From Lottiidibacillus patelloidae (lineage in GTDB: Bacteria; Bacillota; Bacilli; Bacillales; SA5d-4), in the NCBI RefSeq assembly GCF_002262935.1, contig NZ_NPIA01000002.1, positions 248,001-312,000 on the forward strand: DNA of 64,000 bases, read 5' to 3'. Shown in pieces: positions 25,601 to 35,310 of the stretch; position 1 is the first letter of the stretch; each line of letters opens with the position of its first letter. The translations under genes were made by a program, and so were the position numbers. A model generated the notes under the pieces. It searched no databases and had not been told where the DNA came from. It saw only the letters and a list, made by a program, of their open reading frames with translations.

Positions 25601-25738
25601 TTAAAACATTCCGCGCATCATTTTTTTACGCAGTTTTTTCATCGTTCTTGTCTTCATCATATTCCCACGGCCTTTTGCCATGTTTGACGCTACTGCTCCT
25701 AATCCGAATGCTATTAAAGAAGTCATTGATTTTCTCAT
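25601..25738 (-). CDS. yrzQ: DUF3918 micro-protein YrzQ
   Basis: A 45-codon gene starting MRKSMTSLIAFGLGAVASNMA and ending in a very basic tail, KTRTMKKLRKKMMRGMF. It resembles B. subtilis YrzQ (DUF3918), a short protein with a hydrophobic N-terminal segment and basic C-terminus, likely membrane-associated. GGTGGTGAACATC precedes the ATG. It is the last gene of the recD2-yrrD-yrzR run, directly before a terminator. Function unknown. Confidence 0.8.
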   Translation of the reverse strand: MRKSMTSLIAFGLGAVASNMAKGRGNMMKTRTMKKLRKKMMRGMF

Positions 25739-25758
25739 GATGTTCACCACCTATGATG

Positions 25759-25947
25759 TTACATTTCGAATGTCATATCTTCCTCTTCAAATAAATCATC
25801 AAGTGAACTTAATGAGCCGTCTTCTTCGACTTGGTGTAAAGAAAACTTATTTTCATTCACTGATAATTCAATAAAACATCCCCAACAATAATATTGGTTA
25901 ACTCCTATTTTCCCTAGATCTTTACTATTACAATTCGGGCACAACAT
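25759..25947 (-). CDS. yrzR: Zinc-ribbon-like small protein YrzR
   Basis: A 62-residue protein with two CxxC pairs (CPNC at 3-6 and CWGC about residue 21-24) that probably bind zinc, followed by an acidic C-terminus (DDLFEEED). The family is of unknown function. GAGGAGG precedes the ATG. It lies between yrrD and yrzQ, the same position as B. subtilis yrzR. Confidence 0.78.
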   Translation of the reverse strand: MLCPNCNSKDLGKIGVNQYYCWGCFIELSVNENKFSLHQVEEDGSLSSLDDLFEEEDMTFEM

Positions 25948-25966
25948 CGAAAGGGCCTCCTCTAAG

Positions 25967-26437
25967 CTATTTCATGTGGACGAATAAAACATCCTTGCCA
26001 TAGACGAGCGGTTTATCAGTTTTGACTACCTTTCGTCCTTCTTTCAAATCTGCAAAAAATCCTTCCGTCACTTCATACCCTAGAATTGTGCCCAACTCTT
26101 CATTAAAATATACATCTTCAATTAGCCCAAGTTTTTCACCTTCGGCTGATAATAAAGGTTTCCCATATATCCCGCGATGAGGGTGCATGAAAGAGTGTGC
26201 TTTTTTATTATGACATTGCAAGCAGTCTTCACTTTCTATCATTACACCATCATTTCCAAAAGCCTGTACAAGATCGATTGGAACCATCGCTTGTTTTGAA
26301 AACCAGCCTTTTCGATTAATGACTAACCCTTTAATTGTGCCCTCATTATTTAAGCAAAGATCTTTTACAGAACCAATTGCTTTTCCATCATTTAATTGAA
26401 AAACAGGTATCTCTTTTAAAAGTGAAAATGTTCGCAA
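25967..26437 (-). CDS. yrrD: PRC-barrel protein YrrD
   Basis: A 156-residue protein with two PRC-barrel-like modules: residues about 1-65 (GKAIGSVKDLCL, VINRKGWF) and about 88-156 (YGKPLLSAEGEKLGLIEDVYF, GTILGYEVTEGFF). Two Cys in EDCLQCHNKK between them form a CxxC that might bind metal. PRC barrels occur in RimM and in photosynthetic proteins as protein-RNA or protein-protein adaptors; this one's role is unknown. TTG start with GGTGGGG upstream. It follows recD2. Confidence 0.82.
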   Translation of the reverse strand: MRTFSLLKEIPVFQLNDGKAIGSVKDLCLNNEGTIKGLVINRKGWFSKQAMVPIDLVQAFGNDGVMIESEDCLQCHNKKAHSFMHPHRGIYGKPLLSAEGEKLGLIEDVYFNEELGTILGYEVTEGFFADLKEGRKVVKTDKPLVYGKDVLFVHMK

Positions 26438-26486
26438 AGACTTATCCCCACCTTCCCGAACATTTATAGTTTCTGCTATTTTTCAA

Positions 26487-28763
26487 TTATGATGTTGGAC
26501 TAATTTTTCCAATCTGCTCTTGAATATTTTGAGCAAGCATCGTTTGTCGTTTCCCTTTGTTATTATCGCTTACTGCTTTGGCAAAAGCGTGACGTTCACC
26601 ACAAAGAATTAAAAAATCCTTACTTCTCGTTATTGCTGTATACAATAAATTGCGTTGGAGCATCCGGTGGTAACCAGAGATCATTGGTAAAATAACAATC
26701 GGAAATTCGCTCCCTTGAGATTTATGGATGGAACAACAATAGGCGAGCATGATTTGTTGTAATTCTTTTCGTGGATAGACAACTTCTTTTCCATCATAAT
26801 CAACGACAACTTGGTCTTCTTTTTCTGTATTTTCTTTTGCAAAAAATATTGAAGTGATTTCACCAATATCCCCATTAAACACTTGCTGTTCAGGGTTGTT
26901 TACAAGTTGTAGTACTTTATCTCCAGTACGAAATACTCTTGTTCCCGCTTTTAATTCACGCCTTTTTTCTGCTGGTGGATTAAAAAGTGCTTGCAATCGT
27001 TCATTTAAATAATCAATTCCTGCATCACCGCGATAGATAGGAGCTAATATTTGGATATCTCTTGCTGAGTATCCTTTATTAATGGCATTTAAACACACTT
27101 TCTCGATAACATCTATCACTTGGTGTTGTCCACATGGAAAAAAGCTGCGATCTTTTTTCTGTGATTCAAGCGAGGTTATCGCACCGTCTTTAATTTCATG
27201 AGCCAGTTCAATTATTGAACTCCCCTCTTCTTGACGATAGATGTCCTTTAACGTAACAGTTGGCAATACTTTTGAACGAAGTAAATCTGCCAAAACTTGC
27301 CCTGGACCTACCGAAGGAAGTTGATCTTCATCACCTACTAAAACAACTTGAATGTCATCCGGCAATGATTTAAAAAGATGATTCGCTAGTGGTAGATCGA
27401 CCATCGAAACTTCATCAACAATTAGTAATTTACCTTCAATCTTATTTTGCTCATCCTTCTCAAACTGATCACCCTTCCAACCTAACAAACGATGAATGGT
27501 AACAGCAGGTATTCCTGTCGATTCATTCATTCGTTTAGCTGCTCTTCCAGTAGGTGCAACGAGTACTATTGGAAAAGGCTCTCCTTTTTTGTAATCGGCA
27601 ATGTCTAAGGAAACACCATGAAGTTCAGAATAAAGCTCGATAATTCCTTTTATAACCGTAGTTTTACCAGTACCAGGCCCACCCGTTAATAGGAGAAATG
27701 GTGACTGCAATGCTTGCTGTATGGCTTCCACTTGCGATTTTGCATATTGCACATTAATCCGCTCTTCTAATTCACCAAGTGCTTTATAAAAATCATCCTT
27801 CGCAAAATGGTGAAATAAATCATTATTGCTAGCTAATTCAACAATTTTATCTGTCAGTTGCGTTTCTGCATAGTAAAGGCTAGGTAAATAAACTTTATCT
27901 TTAGCAACAATTAGCTTTTTTTCTTCTCCTAAAGCTATTATCTCCCGGGCAATATCACTTTCTTCAATTTTATTTACTTGTGCTGAGAGAAGTTGCCGAG
28001 CAGCAATGATTTGTTGTTCTAACGTTATGTAAACATGCCCTTGTTGTTTTGAAGCTTCTTGTACAATAAATAAGCACCCTGCTTGAATTCGTTGTGGGTG
28101 ATGTGGGGGAATTCCCATATTTTTCGCGATGTCATCGGCACGTTTAAAGCCAATCCCTTCAATATCATGAATTAGCGCATACGGGTTAGTATTAATAATA
28201 TCGAGCGCTTCCATTTTGTACTTTTGGAAAATTTTCATTGCAATACTCGGTCCAATGCCATAAGGCGTTAAGACTTCCATGATTTGTTCGAAACCTTGAT
28301 GTTCGTGAAGTTTTTCCACGAACTCTTTTGCTTTTTGTTCCGACAAACGAGGAATTTCTTCCAGCAAACTAGGTGTAGCCATAATTTTTTGAATTGCGTT
28401 TGTTCCAAATTTTTCAACAATCATTTCTGCTGTTTTTTTACCAACACCAGAAAACAAATCACTAGATAAATATTGCACGATTCCTTCTTTCGTATCTGGT
28501 AATTCTTTCTTTGCATCCGTTACTTGATATTGCACTCCGTATTTTTCATGATTATTAATGGCACCATAAAAAATATAAAGGTCCGTTTCAGTTAAAATTG
28601 GAAACGAACCTGTTACGACTATTTCTTTTTCTGAAATACCTTCGTTCGTTTCCTTTATGTTTATTTTGGCGATTGTAAATAAATTTTCTTCATTGTGATA
28701 AATAAGCGCACGAAGTGTCCCTTTAATAAAGCTTCTTTCATTCTCATTGTTATGCTCCACCAT
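26487..28763 (-). CDS. recD2: RecD2 helicase (RecD-like, SF1B)
   Basis: A 758-residue 5'-3' DNA helicase. The N-terminal extension has an OB-like part and helix-hairpin-helix repeats (LFSGVGKKTAEMIVEKFG, IEGIGFKRADDIAKNMG) that mark RecD2 rather than RecBCD RecD. The motor has Walker A LLTGGPGTGKTT, motif II LLIVDEVSMVD, QLPSVGPGQ, and the C-terminal motif VI YTAITRSKDFL. RecD2 acts in replication-fork repair and mismatch-related processes. GGAG with 8-nt spacing supports the second ATG. Confidence 0.94.
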   Translation of the reverse strand: MVEHNNENERSFIKGTLRALIYHNEENLFTIAKINIKETNEGISEKEIVVTGSFPILTETDLYIFYGAINNHEKYGVQYQVTDAKKELPDTKEGIVQYLSSDLFSGVGKKTAEMIVEKFGTNAIQKIMATPSLLEEIPRLSEQKAKEFVEKLHEHQGFEQIMEVLTPYGIGPSIAMKIFQKYKMEALDIINTNPYALIHDIEGIGFKRADDIAKNMGIPPHHPQRIQAGCLFIVQEASKQQGHVYITLEQQIIAARQLLSAQVNKIEESDIAREIIALGEEKKLIVAKDKVYLPSLYYAETQLTDKIVELASNNDLFHHFAKDDFYKALGELEERINVQYAKSQVEAIQQALQSPFLLLTGGPGTGKTTVIKGIIELYSELHGVSLDIADYKKGEPFPIVLVAPTGRAAKRMNESTGIPAVTIHRLLGWKGDQFEKDEQNKIEGKLLIVDEVSMVDLPLANHLFKSLPDDIQVVLVGDEDQLPSVGPGQVLADLLRSKVLPTVTLKDIYRQEEGSSIIELAHEIKDGAITSLESQKKDRSFFPCGQHQVIDVIEKVCLNAINKGYSARDIQILAPIYRGDAGIDYLNERLQALFNPPAEKRRELKAGTRVFRTGDKVLQLVNNPEQQVFNGDIGEITSIFFAKENTEKEDQVVVDYDGKEVVYPRKELQQIMLAYCCSIHKSQGSEFPIVILPMISGYHRMLQRNLLYTAITRSKDFLILCGERHAFAKAVSDNNKGKRQTMLAQNIQEQIGKISPTS

Positions 28764-28785
28764 TTTGAACACTCCATCCCCATTT

Positions 28786-29457
28786 TTAATGTTGTTTGTT
28801 CTTCATTTCCTCTACCATCTTTTTACCATTACCAGCAAGCAAATGGTCTGGTTGAATATCAATTGCTTTTTCAAAAGAAGCTAATGCCATTTCTAGATCA
28901 TCTTTGAATGCATAAGCAACTCCTAAGTTATAATAGGCATCAGCATGGTTTTCCTCAATTTGTACTACTTTTTGAAATACTGGAATTGCTTCGTCAACTT
29001 GCTCTAAATGTGCCAGGCACATTGCATACTGAAAACGAGCTTCATTGTCATCTTCATTTAACTCTAGCGCATGTTGAAAATTCGGAAGGGCATGTCTAAC
29101 ATTGTCATCTTGCAAATTTGCCATCCCTAACATGAAGTAAATATCTGCTTCCTTTAAATCATTTTCGATCGCTTTTTTATAAGCGACAATCGCTTCTTTA
29201 AATTTGTTAAGATTGTATAATGTATTACCTAAGCCGAAGTATGCTGTTGCTGCTTTTTCATCAAGGCCAATAGCTTTGTGATAAAAGTTAACTGCTTTGT
29301 CTAACTCGCCTACTGCGCTTAATAAGTTCCCAAAATTAATGTATGGAATTGGATCTTCTTTATTTTCTTCAATTGCTGAATTAAAGGCATTTGCCGCTTC
29401 CTCATACTTTCCCTCTTGCATATATTGAATTCCTAAATGATTATAATCTGTCATCAT
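28786..29457 (-). CDS. yrrB: TPR-repeat protein YrrB
   Basis: A 223-residue protein of about six tetratricopeptide repeats, each with the TPR consensus, for example AANAFNSAIEENKEDPIPYINFGN and ALASFEKAIDIQPDH. It is an all-helical scaffold for protein binding. The B. subtilis homologue lies between recD2 and mnmA and has a solved TPR structure; partners are uncertain, though tRNA thiolation is suggested by neighbours. GAGGAG precedes the ATG pair. Confidence 0.88.
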   Translation of the reverse strand: MMTDYNHLGIQYMQEGKYEEAANAFNSAIEENKEDPIPYINFGNLLSAVGELDKAVNFYHKAIGLDEKAATAYFGLGNTLYNLNKFKEAIVAYKKAIENDLKEADIYFMLGMANLQDDNVRHALPNFQHALELNEDDNEARFQYAMCLAHLEQVDEAIPVFQKVVQIEENHADAYYNLGVAYAFKDDLEMALASFEKAIDIQPDHLLAGNGKKMVEEMKNKQH

Positions 29458-29520
29458 TACTCGCTCCTCGTTGCGTTTTTTTTAGTATACCATCTCTGTA
29501 AAACTTTGCGTAAAAAAGAA

Positions 29521-29544
29521 AAATCAACTCACATGAGTCGATTT
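29521..29544 (-). terminator. Terminator after mnmA
   Basis: On the minus strand AAATCGACTC pairs with GAGTTGATTT (one G-U pair), loop 4 nt, followed by TTCTTTTTT. Confidence 0.8.
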
Positions 29545-29559
29545 CTCTTCACTTTTTTA

Positions 29560-30702
<1,143 letters not shown>

Positions 30703-30708
30703 TTATTT

Positions 30709-31854
30709 TTATACTGCTGTAATTCGCTTAACAATTTGCGCTACTTTCGTTGCAACTGTTGCTATTTGTTTTTCTGTATTTCCTAATCCAAAGCTAAAAC
30801 GAATCGCTGCCATTACTCGCTCATCATTTTCCCCATACATTGCTGTTAATACATGCGAAGGTTTTAAAGCACCAGCAGTACATGCTGATCCACTTGAAGC
30901 TGCAATTCCAGCTAAATCAAAATTCATTAATAAAGATTCTGCTGTTGTGCCTGGGAAGCTAACATTAATGATATTTGGTAATGAATACTCTTGATGACCA
31001 TTAATATGATATTCTATTTCCTCACGATCAAAAATAGCAATCATCATATCACGATATTGTTTATATGTTCTTACTTTTTCTTCTTTATTCTCACTTATTA
31101 GCTTTACAGCTTCTTTGAGCCCGGCAATAGCAGGGACATCTTCAGTTCCTGCCCGACGCTTTCTTTCTTGTTCGCCACCAAAAAAATGTGGCGTAAAAGA
31201 GACGCGAGGACGACTATATAAAAATCCAATTCCTTTTGGTCCATTAATTTTGTGACCAGAAATTGATAATAAATCGACTTGTAAGTCTTCCACATCTATA
31301 GCAATCATGCCATATGCTTGAACAGCATCTGTGTGAAAAAGAATATCGTGCTCTTTTAATAGTTGTCCAATTTCTTTGATAGGTTGCACTGTACCAACTT
31401 CATTGTTTGCATACATGATTGATACTAAGATAGTTTCATCTGTTAGTGCATGTTCAAGGTCTGTCACCGAAACTCTGCCTGTTTCATCCACTGGCAAGTA
31501 CGTGACAGAAAACCCGAGGCTTTCTAAGTGTTTACAACTATTTAAAACAGCATGATGTTCAATTTCAGTTGTTACAATATGCTTACCTTTATGACTGTTG
31601 GATTTAGCGGCACCAATGATCGCTAGATTGTCACCTTCTGTACCACCACTTGTAAAAGTAATGTCATGTGGGTGTGCATTAATACTTTTAGCTATATAGC
31701 TTCTTGCTTCATCAACAACTCTTCTCGTTTCTCTGCCGAAATGATGGATACTTGAGGGATTTCCAAAAGCTTGATTCATATATGGTATCATCTTTTCAAT
31801 AACTAATGGATGTGTCGGAGAAGTTGCTGCATGATCTACATAAATTCTTTCCAT
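30709..31854 (-). CDS. yrvO: Cysteine desulfurase (YrvO-type, MnmA partner)
   Basis: A 381-residue PLP enzyme of the NifS/IscS class that takes sulfur from cysteine as a persulfide. Marks: YVDHAATSP at the start, FTSGGTEGDNLAI, the PLP Lys in SGHKINGPKG and the catalytic Cys in SSGSACTAG. The second ATG (MERIYVDHA) is chosen because GAGGTG then sits 9 nt upstream. Neighbouring mnmA and cymR give its role: sulfur supply for tRNA thiolation under control of the cysteine regulator region. Confidence 0.93.
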   Translation of the reverse strand: MERIYVDHAATSPTHPLVIEKMIPYMNQAFGNPSSIHHFGRETRRVVDEARSYIAKSINAHPHDITFTSGGTEGDNLAIIGAAKSNSHKGKHIVTTEIEHHAVLNSCKHLESLGFSVTYLPVDETGRVSVTDLEHALTDETILVSIMYANNEVGTVQPIKEIGQLLKEHDILFHTDAVQAYGMIAIDVEDLQVDLLSISGHKINGPKGIGFLYSRPRVSFTPHFFGGEQERKRRAGTEDVPAIAGLKEAVKLISENKEEKVRTYKQYRDMMIAIFDREEIEYHINGHQEYSLPNIINVSFPGTTAESLLMNFDLAGIAASSGSACTAGALKPSHVLTAMYGENDERVMAAIRFSFGLGNTEKQIATVATKVAQIVKRITAV

Positions 31855-31878
31855 TTCCATGTTCACCTCTTGTTTAGT

Positions 31879-32298
31879 TTAAATATAGAACATGTATGGT
31901 TCTTGTTCACCATCATTTGTATCATTTGCTAAATCCTCTAAAGTAGTATTATCTAATACATCCTTAACTGCATCACGAATACGTAGCCAAAGCTTTCTTT
32001 TCGCCGGCTCTTCATCATCCATCACTTCGACAGGACTAATTGGACCTTCTAATACACGGATAATGTCACCAGCAGTAATTTCATTTGATGGTTTGGCTAA
32101 AATATACCCACCATATGCTCCTCGTATACTTTTCACTAATCTTGCATTTCGAAGTGGTGCTACTAACTGCTCTAAATAATGTTCTGATAAATCATTTTCT
32201 TGTGCGATTACTTTAAGTGGAGTCGGACTATCTGTATTTTTCTTAGCTAAAGCAATCATTATCGTTAATCCGTATCTTCCTTTAGTTGAGATTTTCAT
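31879..32298 (-). CDS. cymR: Rrf2-family cysteine metabolism repressor CymR
   Basis: A 139-residue Rrf2 regulator nearly the length of B. subtilis CymR (138). The winged helix begins MKISTKGRYGLTIMIALAK and includes LSEHYLEQLVAPLRNA and the wing GAYGGYILAKP; the C-terminal region has DIIRVLEGPISPVEV. There is no Cys residue at all, so no Fe-S cluster can be bound; in B. subtilis CymR acts with CysK as co-repressor of cysteine uptake and synthesis genes. AAAGAGGTGAAGTAA precedes the ATG. It overlaps the yczE-like gene by 17 nt. Confidence 0.93.
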   Translation of the reverse strand: MKISTKGRYGLTIMIALAKKNTDSPTPLKVIAQENDLSEHYLEQLVAPLRNARLVKSIRGAYGGYILAKPSNEITAGDIIRVLEGPISPVEVMDDEEPAKRKLWLRIRDAVKDVLDNTTLEDLANDTNDGEQEPYMFYI

Positions 32299-32923
32299 TT
32301 ACTTCACCTCTTTTTACTATGAAATTTACGAGTTGTTTACTTTGTCGTAAAGATATTTCTACAATTGGACCTAAGCTTAATGCAATTAACACTGTGCCAA
32401 AGCCAACAGGACCGTCTAATAACCAACCGAGAATTAGCACAGTGATTTCCATCCCACCACGAACAATTGACACGGACCAATTTGTTTTTTCACAAATGGC
32501 TAACATCAAACTATCACGTGGTCCAGCTCCAACATTTGCAGCTATGTACAGTCCAATTCCATAAGCTAAAATGATGATTCCTGTTAAAAACACAATGACT
32601 TGCGATACAATATGAGTAGGTGCTGGTAATAAAAAATAAAAGAAATCAATAAAGAGACCAATTAAAACCATATTTGCAACTGTTCCAAGTTGCGGTAACT
32701 TTCTATTTAAGAGATAACTAATCCCAAGTACCACAAAACCAGCAATAATGGACCAAGTACCGATTGTTAAACCTAACTGTTTAAATAAGCCATAGTGAAA
32801 CACATCCCATGGTCCAATTCCTAATCGTTTTGCTTTGATCGTTAATGTAACGCCTAATGCTAATGTCATTAAGCCAATAATAAATATAGACCATCTAATG
32901 ATTAATTCTGTTTTATTTTTCAA
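32282..32923 (-). CDS. YczE/YitT-type membrane protein upstream of cymR
   Basis: A 213-residue membrane protein with about five helices. GVTLTIKAKRLGIGPWDVFHYGL and NVGAGPRDSLMLAI are the repeated motifs of the YczE/YyaS family. Function in most members is unknown. TTG start with GGAGATG upstream. Its 3' end overlaps cymR by 17 nt, so it shares a transcript and perhaps coupled translation with cymR, the desulfurase and mnmA. A cysteine or sulfur-compound transport role is only a guess from that operon. Confidence 0.8.
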   Translation of the reverse strand: MKNKTELIIRWSIFIIGLMTLALGVTLTIKAKRLGIGPWDVFHYGLFKQLGLTIGTWSIIAGFVVLGISYLLNRKLPQLGTVANMVLIGLFIDFFYFLLPAPTHIVSQVIVFLTGIIILAYGIGLYIAANVGAGPRDSLMLAICEKTNWSVSIVRGGMEITVLILGWLLDGPVGFGTVLIALSLGPIVEISLRQSKQLVNFIVKRGEVNENLN

Positions 32924-32937
32924 AGTTCACATCTCCA

Positions 32938-32988
32938 TAAAAAAAGTGAAAGGGTAGAGTCCTTTCAAGCTGAAAAGTCGTTTCAGTC
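32938..32988 (-). promoter_or_regulatory. Candidate transcription attenuator in the yczE-cymR leader
   Basis: On the minus strand the leader has hairpin A (CTGAAA/TTTCAG, plus 32970-32986), then hairpin B (TGAAAGG/CCTTTCA, 32947-32967) followed by seven T and then the ribosome site. The right arm of A and left arm of B can pair instead (TTTCA-GCT-TGAAA), which would break both. So a terminator and an anti-terminator fold exist. Confidence 0.45.
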
Positions 32989-32994
32989 TTTGCT

Positions 32995-33003
32995 ATTATA
33001 GCA
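32995..33003 (-). promoter_or_regulatory. Extended -10 promoter of the yczE-cymR operon
   Basis: Minus strand TGCTATAAT is an extended -10 (TGnTATAAT). The -35 position is poor, as is typical for such promoters. It places the transcription start near 32988, giving a leader of about 65 nt. Confidence 0.55.
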
Positions 33004-33021
33004 TGATAATACTAATCATGC
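33001..33021. promoter_or_regulatory. Inverted repeat between the yczE and rarA promoters
   Basis: GCATGAT and ATCATGC arms separated by 7 bp, with the repeat at the -35 region of the yczE-cymR promoter. It could be an operator, possibly for CymR itself, but I cannot match it to a known consensus from memory. Confidence 0.4.
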
Positions 33022-33055
33022 ATTCATACAGTCTCGTTCAGAAAGGAAGCTTACA

Positions 33056-34390
33056 ATGGATTTATTCGACGTTGTTAATAATGAAAACAAGGAAAAAAGA
33101 GGTCCTTTAGCAAATCGCATGAGACCAAAGTCACTAGACGAATTTTACGGTCAAAAACATATAGTCGGTAAAGGCACATTGCTTCGCCGTGCAATTGAAG
33201 CAGACCAATTAACACCAATGATATTTTTCGGCCCTCCAGGAACAGGGAAAACGACGTTAGCAAAAATCATCGCTCGCTCAACTGATGCAATTTATGAACA
33301 ATTAAACGCAGTTACTGCTGGAATGAGTGATATTCGCGGCATTATGGAACGTGCCAAAGAACGCGCGAAATTTGAAGAGAAACGAACGATCTTATTTATT
33401 GATGAAATTCATCGTTTTAATAAAGCACAACAAGATGCACTATTACCTTTTGTTGAAGATGGAACCGTAGTGTTAATTGGAGCGACAACTGAAAGTCCTA
33501 TGTTTGAAATAAATCGAGCACTTTTATCTAGGTCAAGATTATTTCAGTTTCAGCATTTAGATGATAATGATATTGAAGAAGTCTTACAACGAGCATTAAC
33601 AGATAAAGTAAGAGGATTTGGCAAGCAAAGCATTTCTATTGAAAACGAGGCCATGAAACATTTAGTCAATATCTCGAACGGAGACGCCAGGACAGCTCTA
33701 AATGCTTTAGAGTTAGCAGTAATATCAACAGAGAAAGATGAAAACAATGTCATAAATATTACTCTAGCAATTGCGGAAGAGTCCATTCAAAAAAGAGTAA
33801 TAAACTATGATAAAAATGGCGATAACCATTACGATACGGTTTCTGCGTTCATTAAAAGCATAAGAGGATCTGATCCAGATGCCGCCCTTTACTATTTAGC
33901 GAAAATGCTTTATGCAGGTGAAGATCCAACCTTTATTTGTCGAAGATTAATGGTTCATGCTGCAGAGGATGTCGGGATGGCTGACCCTAATGCTTTATTA
34001 ATCGCCCAAGCTGCAACACATGCTGTTACATTCATTGGTATGCCTGAAGCTAGAATTCCTCTAGCAGAAGCAACTGTATATATAGCAACTGCGCCAAAAA
34101 GCAACGCCGTTTATGAAGGGATTAACAAAGCATTTAAAATTGTGGAAAATGAACGAATGGGTGAGATTCCGCTTCATTTAAGAGATACACATTATAAAGG
34201 TGCAAAAGAATTGAACAATGGTAAAGGATATAAATACCCTCATGATTATGAAAATGGTTTTGTAAAACAGCAATACTTACCAGACCATTTGCAACATAAA
34301 TCCTTTTACACTCCTACGGAACGTGGCTTTGAAAAAAATATAAAGAAAAGATTACAATTCTTTAAAAATGAGCCAAATGAAAACAAATGA
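33056..34390 (+). CDS. rarA: Replication-associated recombination protein RarA (MgsA/YrvN)
   Basis: A 444-residue AAA+ ATPase related to clamp-loader subunits. Marks: PLANRMRPKSLDEFYGQKH, Walker A FFGPPGTGKTT, Walker [11 protein letters not shown], sensor 1 GATTESP, and the C-terminal tetramerisation part with YPHDYENGFVKQQYLP. It acts at stalled forks with SSB. AAAGGAAG precedes the ATG. It is divergent from the yczE-cymR operon. Confidence 0.96.
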   Translation: MDLFDVVNNENKEKRGPLANRMRPKSLDEFYGQKHIVGKGTLLRRAIEADQLTPMIFFGPPGTGKTTLAKIIARSTDAIYEQLNAVTAGMSDIRGIMERAKERAKFEEKRTILFIDEIHRFNKAQQDALLPFVEDGTVVLIGATTESPMFEINRALLSRSRLFQFQHLDDNDIEEVLQRALTDKVRGFGKQSISIENEAMKHLVNISNGDARTALNALELAVISTEKDENNVINITLAIAEESIQKRVINYDKNGDNHYDTVSAFIKSIRGSDPDAALYYLAKMLYAGEDPTFICRRLMVHAAEDVGMADPNALLIAQAATHAVTFIGMPEARIPLAEATVYIATAPKSNAVYEGINKAFKIVENERMGEIPLHLRDTHYKGAKELNNGKGYKYPHDYENGFVKQQYLPDHLQHKSFYTPTERGFEKNIKKRLQFFKNEPNENK

Positions 34391-34443
34391 TCAACGTATT
34401 TTATCTATTTTAATAAAAAACTAGTAAAAAAAGTAAAAGATAC

Positions 34444-34473
34444 GTATATTCACCTCTCTATTTGGCAATGTTA
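34444..34473 (+). promoter_or_regulatory. Sigma-F type promoter of rsfA
   Basis: GTATA (34444-34448), a 15-bp spacer and GGCAATGTTA (34464-34473) fit the forespore sigma-F pattern (GYATA, about 15 bp, GGnnAnAnTR) with one mismatch. RsfA is a sigma-F-dependent forespore regulator in B. subtilis. Confidence 0.6.
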
Positions 34474-34512
34474 ATAGTAAAATTTCATGAAAATGGAGAT
34501 GGTGAGAATACT

Positions 34513-35310
34513 ATGAAAGTTAGACAAGATGCATGGTCCCATGAAGACGATCTACTATTAGCAGAAACTGTATTACGTCATATTCGAGACGGCGGCACAC
34601 AACTCCAAGCATTTGAAGAAGTTGGCGATCATTTAAACCGCACTTCAGCTGCGTGTGGTTTCCGTTGGAATGCTGTCGTTCGCAGAAAATATGAGCAAGC
34701 TATTTCACTAGCAAAAAAGCAAAGAAAAGAACGAAAGCGTGCGCTAGCTAAGCAGCAAGCAGCTGCAAATGATAGAAAAACGTATCAAAATCCACAAAGC
34801 TTTTCAGCTTTTGAGTTTGGTGAAGAATACATCCCTTTATCTGAAAGAAAATCGCATACATCTGAACATAAGGAGGAACAACAATCTACTGTCGTTAATC
34901 AAACTAGCAATGAAAAGCAAGAAAGAGAGATGTCAGCCTACGGTTCTAATCGGACTGTGCAAACTGCCGCTAATATGAATGGTAGTACAACGGCGAATGA
35001 AATGTCACTAAAAGATGTCATTGCCTTTTTACAAAACTTAAACTACTCTAACTCATCTTCACAAAAGCTACAGTTAGAGAATGAAAGATTAAAGCAAGAC
35101 TTACAATCTCTACTTGACGAAAACGAGAATTTAAAGAGAAAAGTAAAACGTTTAGAGCAAGACCAAGAAACAATTCAAGAAGATTATCAATCATTAATTA
35201 AAATTATGGATCGCGCACGACGAATGGTTGTCTTTTCTGACGATGAAAATGTGTCGTCTACTTCATTTAAAATGGATAAAAACGGGAATCTTGAAAAAAT
35301 CGCAAAATAA
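34513..35310 (+). CDS. rsfA: RsfA-family forespore transcription factor
   Basis: A 265-residue regulator. The N-terminal Myb/SANT-like DNA-binding domain (about 5-60) reads WSHEDDLLLAETVLRHI and NRTSAACGFRWNAVVRRKY; a variable, Gln/Ser-rich middle follows; the C-terminal third is a coiled coil (about 195-240, LENERLKQDLQSLLDENENLKRK in part). RsfA adjusts forespore sigma-F/sigma-G gene expression. The chosen ATG is preceded by GGTGAG, and an upstream in-frame start 17 codons earlier lacks a site. A paralogue (YlbO type) is an alternative name. Confidence 0.82.
   Translation: MKVRQDAWSHEDDLLLAETVLRHIRDGGTQLQAFEEVGDHLNRTSAACGFRWNAVVRRKYEQAISLAKKQRKERKRALAKQQAAANDRKTYQNPQSFSAFEFGEEYIPLSERKSHTSEHKEEQQSTVVNQTSNEKQEREMSAYGSNRTVQTAANMNGSTTANEMSLKDVIAFLQNLNYSNSSSQKLQLENERLKQDLQSLLDENENLKRKVKRLEQDQETIQEDYQSLIKIMDRARRMVVFSDDENVSSTSFKMDKNGNLEKIAK

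Noticed and set aside
31879-32298. CymR as an iron-sulfur Rrf2 regulator (IscR type)
   Set aside because: The protein has no Cys residues, so the three-Cys cluster site of IscR is absent.
32938-32988. The yczE leader as a guanidine-II (mini-ykkC) or preQ1 riboswitch
   Set aside because: Only one of the two loops contains anything like ACGA, stems are AT-rich and no conserved core of either class is present.
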